The notes beneath the pieces are model-generated. The model worked only from the letters and a program-made list of their open reading frames with translations. It did no database searches and had not been told where the DNA came from. A stretch of DNA of 64,000 bases from Gilliamella sp. ESL0443 (GTDB taxonomy: Bacteria > Pseudomonadota > Gammaproteobacteria > Enterobacterales > Orbaceae), in assembly GCF_019469165.1 (NCBI RefSeq), contig NZ_CP048263.1:434001-498000 (forward strand), given 5' to 3'. Shown piece by piece: positions 18,622-27,785 of the stretch (its first letter is position 1; each line of letters begins with the position of its first letter). The position numbers and the translations under genes are program-made.

Positions 18622-20060
18622 TTTTGCTCTTGTGCTGCATTGTTTAACGTGGCGATGTTTGATTTATGTTGTTCGATAAATTGCTTTTTATCGAAATTTT
18701 CACCAATTAAGTAATCAGTTAAGAATTTTGCATTCGTTTTAATTTGTGCACCATTCAAAATCATTCTTGGTAAGTCGATTTGGTAAATGGTTTGGTTGGA
18801 TGATTTTTGTAAATCATCACTATTCGCATTGGTTAATAAGTACAATTTGCGTTCTTTTTCCGACAATTTTTTAACGGTTTCGGTACCCGCACCCATCATT
18901 AAATGGTCAGGGAAGATATAAAATACGGTATTGTCTAGTAAACCTTGCTCTTTTAGGTGGTTAATAAATTGCCCTAAATTGTAATCGAGAGATGCGGCTA
19001 CAAAAGACATGTTGTCATGCTTTGGGCTAATAACAGAGGTCATGCGTTCATCGTTAAAGCCATTTGGTGCATGGGTTGAGACGGTCGAAACAAATAGCGC
19101 AAATGGTTTGTCATTATTTTTCATCTCTTGTATTTGCTGTTCGGCGATGTCTAATATATCTTTATCATATAACCCAAATGGCGCATTTGGGTATTTGCCT
19201 GGATAGTTTTTTTCAGATACCACTTGCATTCCAACTACTTCTGCTGTGTGGCCAATGCTCGCAAATTCAGGACCAGCCATAACGTAACGAGTTTGGTAGC
19301 CCGCTTGTTTTAATACATCACCTAAAGTGACTAATTTAGTCGAGTTAGCGTTTTTTAAAGGGGATGTTGAATGCTCACCAATTAAAAATGGTACACCGGT
19401 CATATAAGTGTACATTGAGGCGGTTGTCCAGGTACTACCTGCACTCATTGGCATATTTGGATAAAAGGTATATTGTTGCTTTAGCTGTCTTAAATTAGGC
19501 GTAATATCAGCAAAATCTAAAAATCCTTGCTCGAAAGATTCTAACGATAACACAATAATATTTTTGCCTTTTTGGCTGTTTAACTGTGATTTTGCAACAT
19601 AATCATTCATATTGAGCGTTTGTAATGCTTGCTCGAAGGTTGCTTTTGGCGCACAGGTGACTTGATAGATTTCATAGAGGCGACTAACTGGACCATTATG
19701 ATAACTAATTGAAGCAATTGCGATGACAGCAAACGATAAGCGCCATAACAATCGGCATTTATTACGAAATAAGTTGGCTAATTTACTGATTATAAAAACT
19801 AATCCTAAAAAGATCACAATCACTAATACAGCCTGTAACTTGAAGATAAATAATCCTTCAATAATATCATTCACATTTAAATTCACGTAAAACTGATAAT
19901 CAATAAATCCACCACTAAAATAGATAGAGGTGAGTTCCATAACAATGATGACGGTCATTAAGACAATGGCGAGCAGTTGCCATTTTTTTTGTTTAAAAAA
20001 AGAAGCTAAGGTAATAGTTAAGATAAAAAGTGGTAATACGATTAAAGTCGAAAACGGCAT
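18618..20060 (-). CDS. LTA synthase/MdoB-like sulfatase-fold membrane protein
   Basis: A 480-residue protein with four to five N-terminal membrane segments (residues 1-135) and a large periplasmic alkaline-phosphatase/sulfatase-fold domain. Visible active-site parts are IIVLSLESFE (metal ligand Glu), the nucleophile region MSAGSTWTTASMYTYMTG with a candidate catalytic Thr, FALFVSTVSTHAPNGF and YIFPDHLMM (metal ligands). This is the layout of phosphoglycerol transferases (MdoB/OpgB) and LTA-synthase-like enzymes, which move a phosphoglycerol or phosphoethanolamine head group from a phospholipid onto an envelope glycan. The acceptor is unknown. It is divergent from the iron locus. Confidence 0.8.
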   Translation of the reverse strand: MPFSTLIVLPLFILTITLASFFKQKKWQLLAIVLMTVIIVMELTSIYFSGGFIDYQFYVNLNVNDIIEGLFIFKLQAVLVIVIFLGLVFIISKLANLFRNKCRLLWRLSFAVIAIASISYHNGPVSRLYEIYQVTCAPKATFEQALQTLNMNDYVAKSQLNSQKGKNIIVLSLESFEQGFLDFADITPNLRQLKQQYTFYPNMPMSAGSTWTTASMYTYMTGVPFLIGEHSTSPLKNANSTKLVTLGDVLKQAGYQTRYVMAGPEFASIGHTAEVVGMQVVSEKNYPGKYPNAPFGLYDKDILDIAEQQIQEMKNNDKPFALFVSTVSTHAPNGFNDERMTSVISPKHDNMSFVAASLDYNLGQFINHLKEQGLLDNTVFYIFPDHLMMGAGTETVKKLSEKERKLYLLTNANSDDLQKSSNQTIYQIDLPRMILNGAQIKTNAKFLTDYLIGENFDKKQFIEQHKSNIATLNNAAQEQK

Positions 20061-20185
20061 AGTTAATGATACTCAGATTTTCTTAAAACGGGAATATTGC
20101 ATCAGTATATACGTTTTAATCAGAAAAATAAAAATCGTAGATTGCAAGGTAATATTAATGCGTTGATTTTATTATATGTAACAAG

Positions 20186-20204
20186 CTTAATGATAATTAT
20201 TATT
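20186..20204. promoter_or_regulatory. Fur-box-like operator upstream of the iron-uptake locus
   Basis: The 19-mer centred on AATGATAATTATTAT matches the consensus Fur box GATAATGATAATCATTATC at about 15 of 19 positions. It lies about 80 bp upstream of the first gene of an FTR1/P19 iron-transport cluster, exactly where Fur repression is expected. Function is inferred from match and position. Confidence 0.65.
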
Positions 20205-20283
20205 GTTTGTTGTTGATAATTGAAAGCATTAGCAATAAGATAGCAACAATTATTTTATTTCCTAAAGCTGAAAGGTTTATGCT

Positions 20284-20910
20284 ATGTTGTTACGTAGATT
20301 TGCCATTGTTTTGCTATTATCTTGTTTTTCCTATAGCTATGCTGATGTCACTTTACCGGCCCCACAAAAGAAAGAGGGTATGGGATTATTTGATAGTCTT
20401 AAAAAGCGTGCTTCAACGCCGGGTGGAGGATTTCCAACAGGTATGGTGTCTGACGATGAGCTTTCAAGTGTACTTTGGGCAGCCAGTGGCTTAAATCGAG
20501 GTAAAAACGGTTGGACAGTACCAATGGCAAGTGGTAAACCGCCTTATGTTCGCCTGTATGTTGCAAGTGAAAAGGGAACCTTTATATACGAGTGGGAAGG
20601 GCACTATCTTCGTGAGATCAATAATCAAGATATTCGTGGCGACATCGGTAAACAAAGTTTTACTAAACGTGCACCTTATATTTTTATTTTTGTGTCTGAT
20701 GGTGACAATCTTAAAGATTATGATACCCAACAAGCCAATGATTTTAGTCAAATTGCTGTTGGCGCAATGAGCCAAAATGTTTATTTGTCGGCGACAGCAT
20801 TAAAACTCGGCACACGTTATATCCATTCAATCAATCCTGAATTTATTAGTCAATCATTACAATTGCCAGAAAACAGCAAACCAATAGGGATTATGTTGTT
20901 AGGAAAATAA
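20284..20910 (+). CDS. Exported nitroreductase-like (SagB/ThcOx-type) protein
   Basis: A 208-residue protein with an N-terminal signal peptide (LLRRFAIVLLLSCFSYSYA, cleavage near residue 20). The rest resembles the FMN-binding nitroreductase/SagB-type fold: DDELSSVLWAASGLNR, a GWTVPMASGKPPYVRLYVASEKGTFIYEW block, DIRGDIGKQSFTKRAPYIFIFVSD, QIAVGAMSQNVYLSATALKLGT and a C-terminal PIGIMLLGK. A periplasmic member of this flavin family is unusual. It is 11 bp upstream of the FTR1 gene and just after a Fur-box-like site, so it probably belongs to the iron operon, perhaps as a reductase. Cofactor and substrate are inferred only. Confidence 0.72.
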   Translation: MLLRRFAIVLLLSCFSYSYADVTLPAPQKKEGMGLFDSLKKRASTPGGGFPTGMVSDDELSSVLWAASGLNRGKNGWTVPMASGKPPYVRLYVASEKGTFIYEWEGHYLREINNQDIRGDIGKQSFTKRAPYIFIFVSDGDNLKDYDTQQANDFSQIAVGAMSQNVYLSATALKLGTRYIHSINPEFISQSLQLPENSKPIGIMLLGK

Positions 20911-20921
20911 AGGAGTAGGAA

Positions 20922-22109
20922 GTGAAAAGGTATTTAACTTTAGTTGTTCTACTAATTGCAAGTTTAGCTGTTTTTAGTTCCCCTTCTTATGCAGCCGAAA
21001 AGAAATATGAAAGCTGGAATGCAATTATTGATGAGATGGATATCATTTTGAATGATGCCTACAACATCTATTTTATGAAAGACGTCGAAGGTGCTAAAGC
21101 CCGTGTTAACAATGCTTACTTTGGATTTTACGAAAAGCATGGCGTTGAGCGCGCAGTGATGTCTTATATTTCAGGTAAGCGCGGTACTGACACTGAATAC
21201 CAGTTTGCAAAAATTAAACGATTAATGACACAAAATGCGCCGAATAAAACGGTGCGAGCAGAAATTGACGTTATTTTAAAAATGCTCCATGAAGATGCCA
21301 ACGAGTTAGATGGTAAAAAAGAGAGTGGTTGGAGTGTATTTTTGGCGTCGTTTATCATCATTTTCCGAGAAGGGTTAGAAGCGATATTGGTTATCGCGGC
21401 TATCTCTGCCTATCTTGTTCGCTCAAATAATAAACCGATGCTTAAAGTCGTTTATCTTAGCAGTTTGTTTGCGGTGTTCGCTAGTATTTTAGCGGCGATA
21501 GCGTTACATACAATTGTAGGATTAAGCGGTGCCAACCAAGAAATTATGGAAGGTTGCGCCATGTTATTGGCAACGGTAATGCTGTTCTTTATTAGTAATT
21601 GGATGCTGTCCAAGTCAGAATCCATAGCATGGAAAAACTATGTGGAAGGTAAGGTCCAAAATGCGGTTTCTACAGGCAGTAGTTTTGCTTTAGGATTTGC
21701 TGCCTTTTTAGCAGTATTTCGTGAAGGCGCAGAAACTATCATCTTCTATCAAGCCATGTTAGCAGATGCTAATGAGCATATGGATATGGTGTGGTATGGT
21801 TTGGGCGTGGGAATGTTTGTATTAGCGTTTGTGTTTGTTATTATTCGCTTTGGTACGGTTAAATTGCCACTTAAACCGTTCTTTATTGGTACCAGTGCCT
21901 TGATGTATCTGATGGCGATTGCGTTTGCTGGAGGCGGTGTGAAAGAGTTGCAAGAAGCTGATATTATTCCGGTTACATCTGTCGACTTTGTTCATTCGGT
22001 TGAAATATTGGGTATTTACCCAACAGTTGAAACATTATTACCACAGTTGTTCATGGTAGTGGCAGTGATAGGATCGATTATCTATTCCACAAAATATAAA
22101 AAGAAATAA
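20922..22109 (+). CDS. FTR1 family iron permease (FetM/EfeU-like)
   Basis: A 395-residue protein with a signal peptide (residues 1-24), a periplasmic helical domain of about 110 residues, and a seven-helix FTR1 domain. The two iron-translocation motifs of the REXXE type are present: FREGLEAILV near residue 147 and FREGAETIIF near residue 266. The pattern matches the FTR1 permeases paired with P19 (FetM in E. coli, Cj1658 in Campylobacter) rather than EfeU alone. The start is GTG 20922, after a long AAGGAGTAGGA ribosome-binding site. The P19 gene lies downstream. Confidence 0.92.
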   Translation: MKRYLTLVVLLIASLAVFSSPSYAAEKKYESWNAIIDEMDIILNDAYNIYFMKDVEGAKARVNNAYFGFYEKHGVERAVMSYISGKRGTDTEYQFAKIKRLMTQNAPNKTVRAEIDVILKMLHEDANELDGKKESGWSVFLASFIIIFREGLEAILVIAAISAYLVRSNNKPMLKVVYLSSLFAVFASILAAIALHTIVGLSGANQEIMEGCAMLLATVMLFFISNWMLSKSESIAWKNYVEGKVQNAVSTGSSFALGFAAFLAVFREGAETIIFYQAMLADANEHMDMVWYGLGVGMFVLAFVFVIIRFGTVKLPLKPFFIGTSALMYLMAIAFAGGGVKELQEADIIPVTSVDFVHSVEILGIYPTVETLLPQLFMVVAVIGSIIYSTKYKKK

Positions 22110-22241
22110 TTAATATAAAACATTAAAAACGATTAATGATTAGTGATAAATCGTAAATACATTGGTAGTAAATTGTTATTGACTAGTCATGATTTTATTG
22201 ATTAGTGATTAAAAGTGAAAAACAAAATTAAGGAGTTTTCA

Positions 22242-22805
22242 ATGAAAAAACTATTAGTCTCTGCTGGTATTTCATCAATACTTGCACTTTCTTCAATGGC
22301 TTATGCTGCTGCACCTGCACCAGGTGAAGAAAAAGGCTTCGAAGAGTTTCCAATTGGTGATGAAGTAACTGTTGGTCCTTTACACATCGGTGCAGTTTAT
22401 TTCCAACCTGTTGATATGGAACCAGCTGGTATGGGTGGTTTACCTGCTTCAAAATCTGATATGCATATTGAAGCTGATATTTCAGCGGCTGAAGGTAATA
22501 ACTTAGGTTTTGGTACTGGTGATTTCGTGCCTTACTTAACTGTAAAATATAAAATCCAAAAAGAAGGCAGTGATAAAGCTATCGAAGGTACTTTTATGCC
22601 TATGAATGCTTCAGATGGTCCTCACTATGGTAACAATATTAAGTTAGATGGTGCAGGCAAATATAAAGTAACCTTTACTATCGAAAACCCTGAAAAACAA
22701 GGTTATTTATTACATGTTGATAAAGAAACTGGTGTTGAAGGTCGTTTCTGGACTAAACCAATTGAAGTTTCATGGGACTTTAACTTCATCCCACGTGCAT
22801 GGTAA
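22242..22805 (+). CDS. P19-type periplasmic iron/copper-binding protein (FetP-like)
   Basis: A 187-residue periplasmic protein of the P19/Tpd family, which binds Cu and Fe at a dimer interface and works with the FTR1 permease. A signal peptide (KKLLVSAGISSILALSSMAYA) precedes the mature EEFPIGDEVTVGPLHIGAVYFQPVDMEPAG. Likely metal ligands are visible in DMEPAGMGG, DMHIEADI and DGPHYGNNI, and the C-terminus GRFWTKPIEVSWDFNFIPRAW is typical. I chose ATG 22242, directly after AAGGAG, rather than the upstream GTG 22215. Confidence 0.93.
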   Translation: MKKLLVSAGISSILALSSMAYAAAPAPGEEKGFEEFPIGDEVTVGPLHIGAVYFQPVDMEPAGMGGLPASKSDMHIEADISAAEGNNLGFGTGDFVPYLTVKYKIQKEGSDKAIEGTFMPMNASDGPHYGNNIKLDGAGKYKVTFTIENPEKQGYLLHVDKETGVEGRFWTKPIEVSWDFNFIPRAW

Positions 22806-22852
22806 TTATTATTTTTAATTAAATTTAATTTTCAATAATTAGTTGTACTATC

Positions 22853-22872
22853 GGCGAGTGTCAAAACTCGCC
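22853..22872 (+). terminator. Intercistronic hairpin after the P19 gene
   Basis: A 7-bp perfect stem (GGCGAGT / ACTCGCC) with a 6-base loop lies between the P19 gene and the DUF2318 gene. It has no T-run. It may lower expression of the membrane genes relative to the abundant periplasmic P19, or protect the upstream mRNA end. Confidence 0.45.
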
Positions 22873-22902
22873 TATATACGTTGTAATTTTTAGGCAATCA
22901 TT

Positions 22903-24117
22903 ATGCTCCAATACCTTATCAATGTTACTGATAATACTTTTGTACCTGTGATTATGTTGGCACTACTTAGTGCTGTATTTGTTCAATCAAGTAAAAAATA
23001 CCTTATCACGGGATTTGTATTGGGGATGTTGTCGGCTCTTATTTATGCAATATTAAAACGAAATACGGGTTTTGCTGTTCGTGAGTTTTATGATCTTGGT
23101 GTGATTGTTACTTGGTGCATTATTGTTGTTCCATTGCTGATCTGCTTATCTTTTAGAAATTTTCTAGTTTTCATCATAGTATCTATTGCAATTGGACTTA
23201 TTACAGCACAATGTTTACCGAATATTTTACTTTATCCATTTGAATTTGATGTTGGCATGGAGTCAATTTTCAATAATGATTATCTGTTTAAATGGATTGG
23301 TTACAGTTTCGCTTTATTAGTTTGTATTTTAATTGGATTGTTTATCTATCGGCTTTGCCAAAGGTTTTCAACTCGATTTATTACTGTTATTACTTCATTA
23401 GCGATTATTATTTTTACTACACAGAATATAATTAATTTTCTACAAATTTTGATTGTGCGGCGGTTTATCTCACCACAAGAATGGATGATGGAATTAGTTA
23501 TTTTTGTTTTAGCTCATGTCAATTTATTTACTTTCATCTTTATGGCATTGGTGTTACTACTTACTATTTTATTATACACCAAATCCAAAACTACCTCATT
23601 AGTAGGTAGTAATCCTGCCCAAGTGCGTAAACTCAAAGCAAGTTTACGACGTGATCGCCGTACCTCATTATTATTAATGGCAGGTATTGCCATAACGGCT
23701 TATACCGTTACTCGCGCACGCTATATTCTCCAAAAAGGTGTGGAGTTATCACCCGCTGAGCCAGTTAAACCTAATGCGGATGGTTTGATTGTGATTCCAT
23801 TAGATAAAATAAATGACGGCAATTTACACCGTTATGGTTATCAAGCAGTAGATGGCACCTTAATTAGATTTATTGTCATTAAGAAAAGCGAAAATGCATA
23901 TGGTGTAGGTTTTGACGCTTGTGATATCTGTGGTGCAAGTGGTTATTATCAACGAGGTAATCAAGTTGTCTGTATTTTGTGTGATGTGGTAATGAATATT
24001 GCAACAATTGGTTTTTCAGGCGGTTGTAATCCAGTACCGCTTAAATATGAAATTTTAGATGGCAATATGATTATTCGTCCAGCTCATCTTGAAGCTGAAA
24101 AAAGTCGCTTTAAGTAA
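22903..24117 (+). CDS. DUF2318 Fe-S-type membrane protein of the FetMP locus
   Basis: A 404-residue protein with about nine membrane segments in the first 270 residues and a soluble C-terminal DUF2318 domain. That domain has FDACDICGASGYYQRGNQVVCILCDVVMNIATIGFSGGCNPVPLKYEI, with two CxxC pairs suited to a metal or iron-sulfur centre. In Campylobacter (Cj1660) and Yersinia/E. coli fet loci the equivalent gene follows p19, as here. Its role is unproven; redox handling of iron at the membrane is the common proposal. Confidence 0.87.
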   Translation: MLQYLINVTDNTFVPVIMLALLSAVFVQSSKKYLITGFVLGMLSALIYAILKRNTGFAVREFYDLGVIVTWCIIVVPLLICLSFRNFLVFIIVSIAIGLITAQCLPNILLYPFEFDVGMESIFNNDYLFKWIGYSFALLVCILIGLFIYRLCQRFSTRFITVITSLAIIIFTTQNIINFLQILIVRRFISPQEWMMELVIFVLAHVNLFTFIFMALVLLLTILLYTKSKTTSLVGSNPAQVRKLKASLRRDRRTSLLLMAGIAITAYTVTRARYILQKGVELSPAEPVKPNADGLIVIPLDKINDGNLHRYGYQAVDGTLIRFIVIKKSENAYGVGFDACDICGASGYYQRGNQVVCILCDVVMNIATIGFSGGCNPVPLKYEILDGNMIIRPAHLEAEKSRFK

Positions 24118-24138
24118 AGGTGTGAAAAGGAAGAAAAT

Positions 24139-25407
24139 ATGTTTCGAAGAATGTTACTTAGTGTGTTAGTTCGCCAAAAAAAGAAGCTATTTTTAATTGC
24201 CTTAACCGTTGCTTTAGGGGTTTCGCTAGCGACAGCCATGTTAAATGTGATGTTTGATGTTGGTGATAAAGTTAATCAAGAATTAAAAGCCTATGGCGCT
24301 AACTTAAATATTGTGCCCAAAGGTGCAGCGATGGTAAATGAGTTATATCAACTCGATGACAAACAAAACGCAACTCAATATATTAAGCAAGATGATTTAG
24401 TCAAGATTAAAATGATTTTCTGGGCATATAACATTGTTGATTTTGCCCCCTATTTAACGACCCAAGTGACCGTTAATGATAGACCTATTACACTAGTGGG
24501 AACATGGTTTAATAAGCATCTGACTATTCCAACTGGTGATGAAGTTGACACAGGAATGTTAGCCATGAAGTCGTGGTGGTCGATAGAAGGCAAGCCAATG
24601 AAAGATGATAACTTGCAAGGTGCCATGGTGGGTGAAACACTTGCCAAGCAATTAAATCTTAAATTAGGCGATAGTATTGAGCTAACTTCCCCAAAAATGA
24701 CGCTAATTGTAAATAATATCTTTCATAGTGGTGGTCTTGAAGATAACGAGCTTTATGTATCGCTACCAGTTGCTCAAATGTTAGCGAATAAACAAGGTCT
24801 AGTTGAACGGGTTGAAGTGAGCGCTCTTACCACACCTGAAAACGATTTAGCTCGCAAAGCGGCGCAAGATCCCAATAGTTTATCGCGTGCCGAATGGGAT
24901 CGATGGTACTGCACCGCTTATATCAGTTCGATTGCCTATCAGTTGGAAGAATTAATGCCCGATGTTCGGGTTAAAGCGATAATGCAAGTTGCCGACTCAG
25001 AAGGCTCTATTTTACAAAAAACACAATTATTGATGTTATTACTGACAGTGTTATCTTTGATCTGTTCGGCTTTGGCGATATCTAACTTAGTTACTGCTAA
25101 CGTGATTGAACGTAGTACTGAAATTGGTTTATTAAAAGCACTAGGGGCAACTAATACCTCGGTAGCGATGTTAATTCTTAGTGAAATACTAATCATTGCT
25201 TTATTCGGTGGTATGGTCGGCTATTTTATTGGTCTTGGCTTTGCCCAAATTATTGGACAGACGGTATTTGGTTCATTTGTTGAGCCTAAAATGATTATTA
25301 TCCCAATGGTATTAATTATGGTGAGTCTCATTACCTTATTAGGAAGCTTGCCGGCATTACGTATTATGATGTTCTTACGTCCGACGGATGTATTACATGG
25401 TCGGTAA
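24139..25407 (+). CDS. FtsX/MacB-like ABC permease of the Fet locus (1)
   Basis: A 422-residue protein with one N-terminal membrane helix, a large periplasmic MacB-PCD-like domain, and three C-terminal helices, the FtsX-type permease plan. The coupling region ERSTEIGLLKALGATNTSVAMLILSEI is diagnostic. Equivalent to Cj1661-type proteins next to P19. It forms an operon with the next permease and ATPase, 10-20 bp apart. MacB-like modules usually use ATP for work in the periplasm rather than import, so direct iron import by it is uncertain. Confidence 0.88.
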   Translation: MFRRMLLSVLVRQKKKLFLIALTVALGVSLATAMLNVMFDVGDKVNQELKAYGANLNIVPKGAAMVNELYQLDDKQNATQYIKQDDLVKIKMIFWAYNIVDFAPYLTTQVTVNDRPITLVGTWFNKHLTIPTGDEVDTGMLAMKSWWSIEGKPMKDDNLQGAMVGETLAKQLNLKLGDSIELTSPKMTLIVNNIFHSGGLEDNELYVSLPVAQMLANKQGLVERVEVSALTTPENDLARKAAQDPNSLSRAEWDRWYCTAYISSIAYQLEELMPDVRVKAIMQVADSEGSILQKTQLLMLLLTVLSLICSALAISNLVTANVIERSTEIGLLKALGATNTSVAMLILSEILIIALFGGMVGYFIGLGFAQIIGQTVFGSFVEPKMIIIPMVLIMVSLITLLGSLPALRIMMFLRPTDVLHGR

Positions 25408-25420
25408 GCGAGGTTAAGTG

Positions 25421-26563
25421 ATGATAAATAAAAACCAACGCTTTATTTTAAAAACGATATTTAGCTCATTAATTCGTCGTCGTTCTCGAATTGCAATTGC
25501 CTTACTTGGTGTTGCGATTGGGGCGACGGTGTTATTAGGTATGGTGACGCTTTGTTATGATATTCCAAGACAAATGGGACAAGAGTTTCGTTCTTATGGA
25601 GCTAACTTATTGTTAATGCCAGCTAATAATCAACCGACTATATCAATGGTTGAGGTAGAAAAAGCTATTAGCGTATTACCGAAAGACAAAGTATTAGGCG
25701 TTACACCATTTCGTTATAATTCTATCCGCAGTAACCAACAGCCTTATACCATCGTTGGCACGCAATTTGATCAGGTTATTAAAACTAGTCCATATTGGAA
25801 GATAGAAGGTGAACTACCAAAAAATCCGAACGAAATTATAATTGGTACGGATATTGCCCAGTTTGCTAAACTTAGTATTGGAAGTACCATGCCAATTTCA
25901 GGAAAATCTAAAGAAAATTCTCGCTTTGATGAGGACTTAACTGTTACTGGCATCGTCAAGACAGGTCGTGCAGAAGATAATTTTATATTTATCGATCTGA
26001 ACGATCTTGAAAACCTACTTGAAGAAAGCAATCAGGCCGAAGTGGTCGAAATTAGTATCACTGCAACCAAAGATGAATTGCAACACTATATTCAAACCAT
26101 TAAAGATCACTCAACCACAATCGAACCGCATCTTATAAAATGGGTGACACAGTCCGAAGCATCAGTGCTCGGTAAACTGTCATCTTTACTCTACTTAGTA
26201 ACCTTAGTCGTGTTAATTTTGACTATGATTTGTGTGGCCACAACCATGATGACGGTAGTAATGGAGCGTCGCAAAGAGATAGGGCTGAAAAAAGCTATTG
26301 GTGCAACCAATAAAAGTATTGCCAAAGAATTTTTAGCCGAAGGGATGATTTTAGGTATTATTGGTGGGGTGATTGGGGTTATTTGTGGTTTAATTTTTGC
26401 TCAAGTAATCAGCGCCAATGTATTTGGGCGCTCAATTGTCATTGAATTTTATTTGATACCAACAACGATTGTTATTTCGGCTGTGGTAACCATCATTGCG
26501 TGTTTGATTCCGGTAAAACGTGCACTTGAAGTTGAACCAGCATTAGTTTTACGTGGCGAATAG
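25421..26563 (+). CDS. FtsX/MacB-like ABC permease of the Fet locus (2)
   Basis: A 380-residue permease of the same plan as its neighbour: helix near residues 20-45, periplasmic domain, and three C-terminal helices with the coupling motif MERRKEIGLKKAIGATNKSIAKEFLAEG. The first periplasmic stretch (ELKAYGANLNIVP in the neighbour, EFRSYGANLLLMP here) is shared, showing the two arose by duplication and may form a heterodimer. I chose ATG 25421 after GAGGT; the preceding GTG is less likely. Confidence 0.88.
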   Translation: MINKNQRFILKTIFSSLIRRRSRIAIALLGVAIGATVLLGMVTLCYDIPRQMGQEFRSYGANLLLMPANNQPTISMVEVEKAISVLPKDKVLGVTPFRYNSIRSNQQPYTIVGTQFDQVIKTSPYWKIEGELPKNPNEIIIGTDIAQFAKLSIGSTMPISGKSKENSRFDEDLTVTGIVKTGRAEDNFIFIDLNDLENLLEESNQAEVVEISITATKDELQHYIQTIKDHSTTIEPHLIKWVTQSEASVLGKLSSLLYLVTLVVLILTMICVATTMMTVVMERRKEIGLKKAIGATNKSIAKEFLAEGMILGIIGGVIGVICGLIFAQVISANVFGRSIVIEFYLIPTTIVISAVVTIIACLIPVKRALEVEPALVLRGE

Positions 26564-26574
26564 GATAGTAAAGT

Positions 26575-27234
26575 ATGAATATGCTAGAAGTTAATAATGT
26601 TTCAAAGATCTATGGCTCTTTACATGCCTTGTCAGAAGTTAACTTAACCGTTGAAGAAGGTAAATGGCTATCCATTATGGGACCTTCAGGCAGTGGTAAA
26701 ACCACGTTAATGAATATTATTGGTTGTATGGATAAACCGTCGCTGGGTTCAGTAATTCTAGATGGACAAGATATTACCCAACTTTCATTACCCCAACTAA
26801 CGGAAATTCGGCGTGATAAAATTGGTTTAATCTTTCAACAGTTCCATCTTGTCTCTTATCTAACCGCATTAGAAAACGTAATGGTGGCGCAATATTATCA
26901 CAGTATGGTAGATGAAAAGGAAGCCTTACAAGCATTAGAACGTGTGGGGCTTGCAGCGCGGGCCAAACATTTACCTCGTCAATTATCGGGTGGGGAACAG
27001 CAACGCGTTTGTATTGCTAGGGCATTAATTAATTACCCAAAACTGATTTTAGCTGACGAGCCAACTGGTAATTTAGATGAAAGCAATGAAGCAATGGTCA
27101 TGAACTTACTACATCAACTTCACGAAGAAGGAAGCACAATTATCGTTGTTACGCATTCGCCCGAAGTATCAAAACATGCGCAAACAACGGTAGTTCTTGA
27201 ACATGGTAAAGTAGCAAGTATTATCAATAATTAA
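26575..27234 (+). CDS. ABC transporter ATP-binding protein of the Fet locus (1)
   Basis: A 219-residue ATPase of the MacB/LolD group that powers the two preceding permeases. Walker A is MGPSGSGKTTLMNIIG (about residues 36-51), the Q-loop is GLIFQQFHL, the signature is LSGGEQQRVCIARAL, Walker B is LILADEPTGNLD, and the switch histidine is VVTHS. It is complete. Its stop overlaps the following small gene's first possible start. Confidence 0.95.
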   Translation: MNMLEVNNVSKIYGSLHALSEVNLTVEEGKWLSIMGPSGSGKTTLMNIIGCMDKPSLGSVILDGQDITQLSLPQLTEIRRDKIGLIFQQFHLVSYLTALENVMVAQYYHSMVDEKEALQALERVGLAARAKHLPRQLSGGEQQRVCIARALINYPKLILADEPTGNLDESNEAMVMNLLHQLHEEGSTIIVVTHSPEVSKHAQTTVVLEHGKVASIINN

Positions 27235-27254
27235 TGATTAAAAGGTCTATATTT

Positions 27255-27722
27255 ATGAAAAATCGCATTGTTTCATCTGTACTATTTATCTTAATCGGAG
27301 CGTTACTTATTCTGTTCCCGCTCTATATTTTACCTGTCTGCCCACTACCGGATGTGCAATCTATGCCAGCCGATGCTATGCATTCTGCGCCAATGGATGG
27401 GCACATGCACAATGCTGGTGGCAAAATCATGAAATGTTTTTGGACATCAAGGGCGGAAATAGGTATTGGTAGTTTAGTGATAGTCCTCGGTGCCTTAGTA
27501 TTACTTAGCCGTTCGTTATTTGTACGTATGGGATTAAGTATGGCTATAGCTTGTACTGCGGTCTTAGCAGCAGCGATTCCAACTATTTTAATAGGTGTAT
27601 GTGGTAATGAAATGATGCGATGCAATATGGGAGCTAAGCCAGCATTGATATTATTGTCAATAGTATTAGCAATTGTTGCTATTATCAATGTGATATATTT
27701 AAATAAACAAGCTAATCGCTAG
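27255..27722 (+). CDS. DUF4418 family membrane protein
   Basis: A 155-residue protein with four membrane segments. Between the first and second is a periplasmic loop rich in Met, His and Asp (MPADAMHSAPMDGHMHNAGGKIMKCFW), and a second Met/Cys-containing loop follows (GVCGNEMMRCNMG). These loops could bind iron or copper. The pattern fits DUF4418, often found in MacB-like operons. I prefer ATG 27255, ten bases after AAAGG, over ATG 27234, which overlaps the ATPase stop. Function unknown; position inside the iron locus suggests metal handling. Confidence 0.75.
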   Translation: MKNRIVSSVLFILIGALLILFPLYILPVCPLPDVQSMPADAMHSAPMDGHMHNAGGKIMKCFWTSRAEIGIGSLVIVLGALVLLSRSLFVRMGLSMAIACTAVLAAAIPTILIGVCGNEMMRCNMGAKPALILLSIVLAIVAIINVIYLNKQANR

Positions 27723-27785
27723 TAACGGTTAGCAACTGATAAAAAGCATTAGTCAGCCTTAACACCAATTATAGAGAAATCCAAC

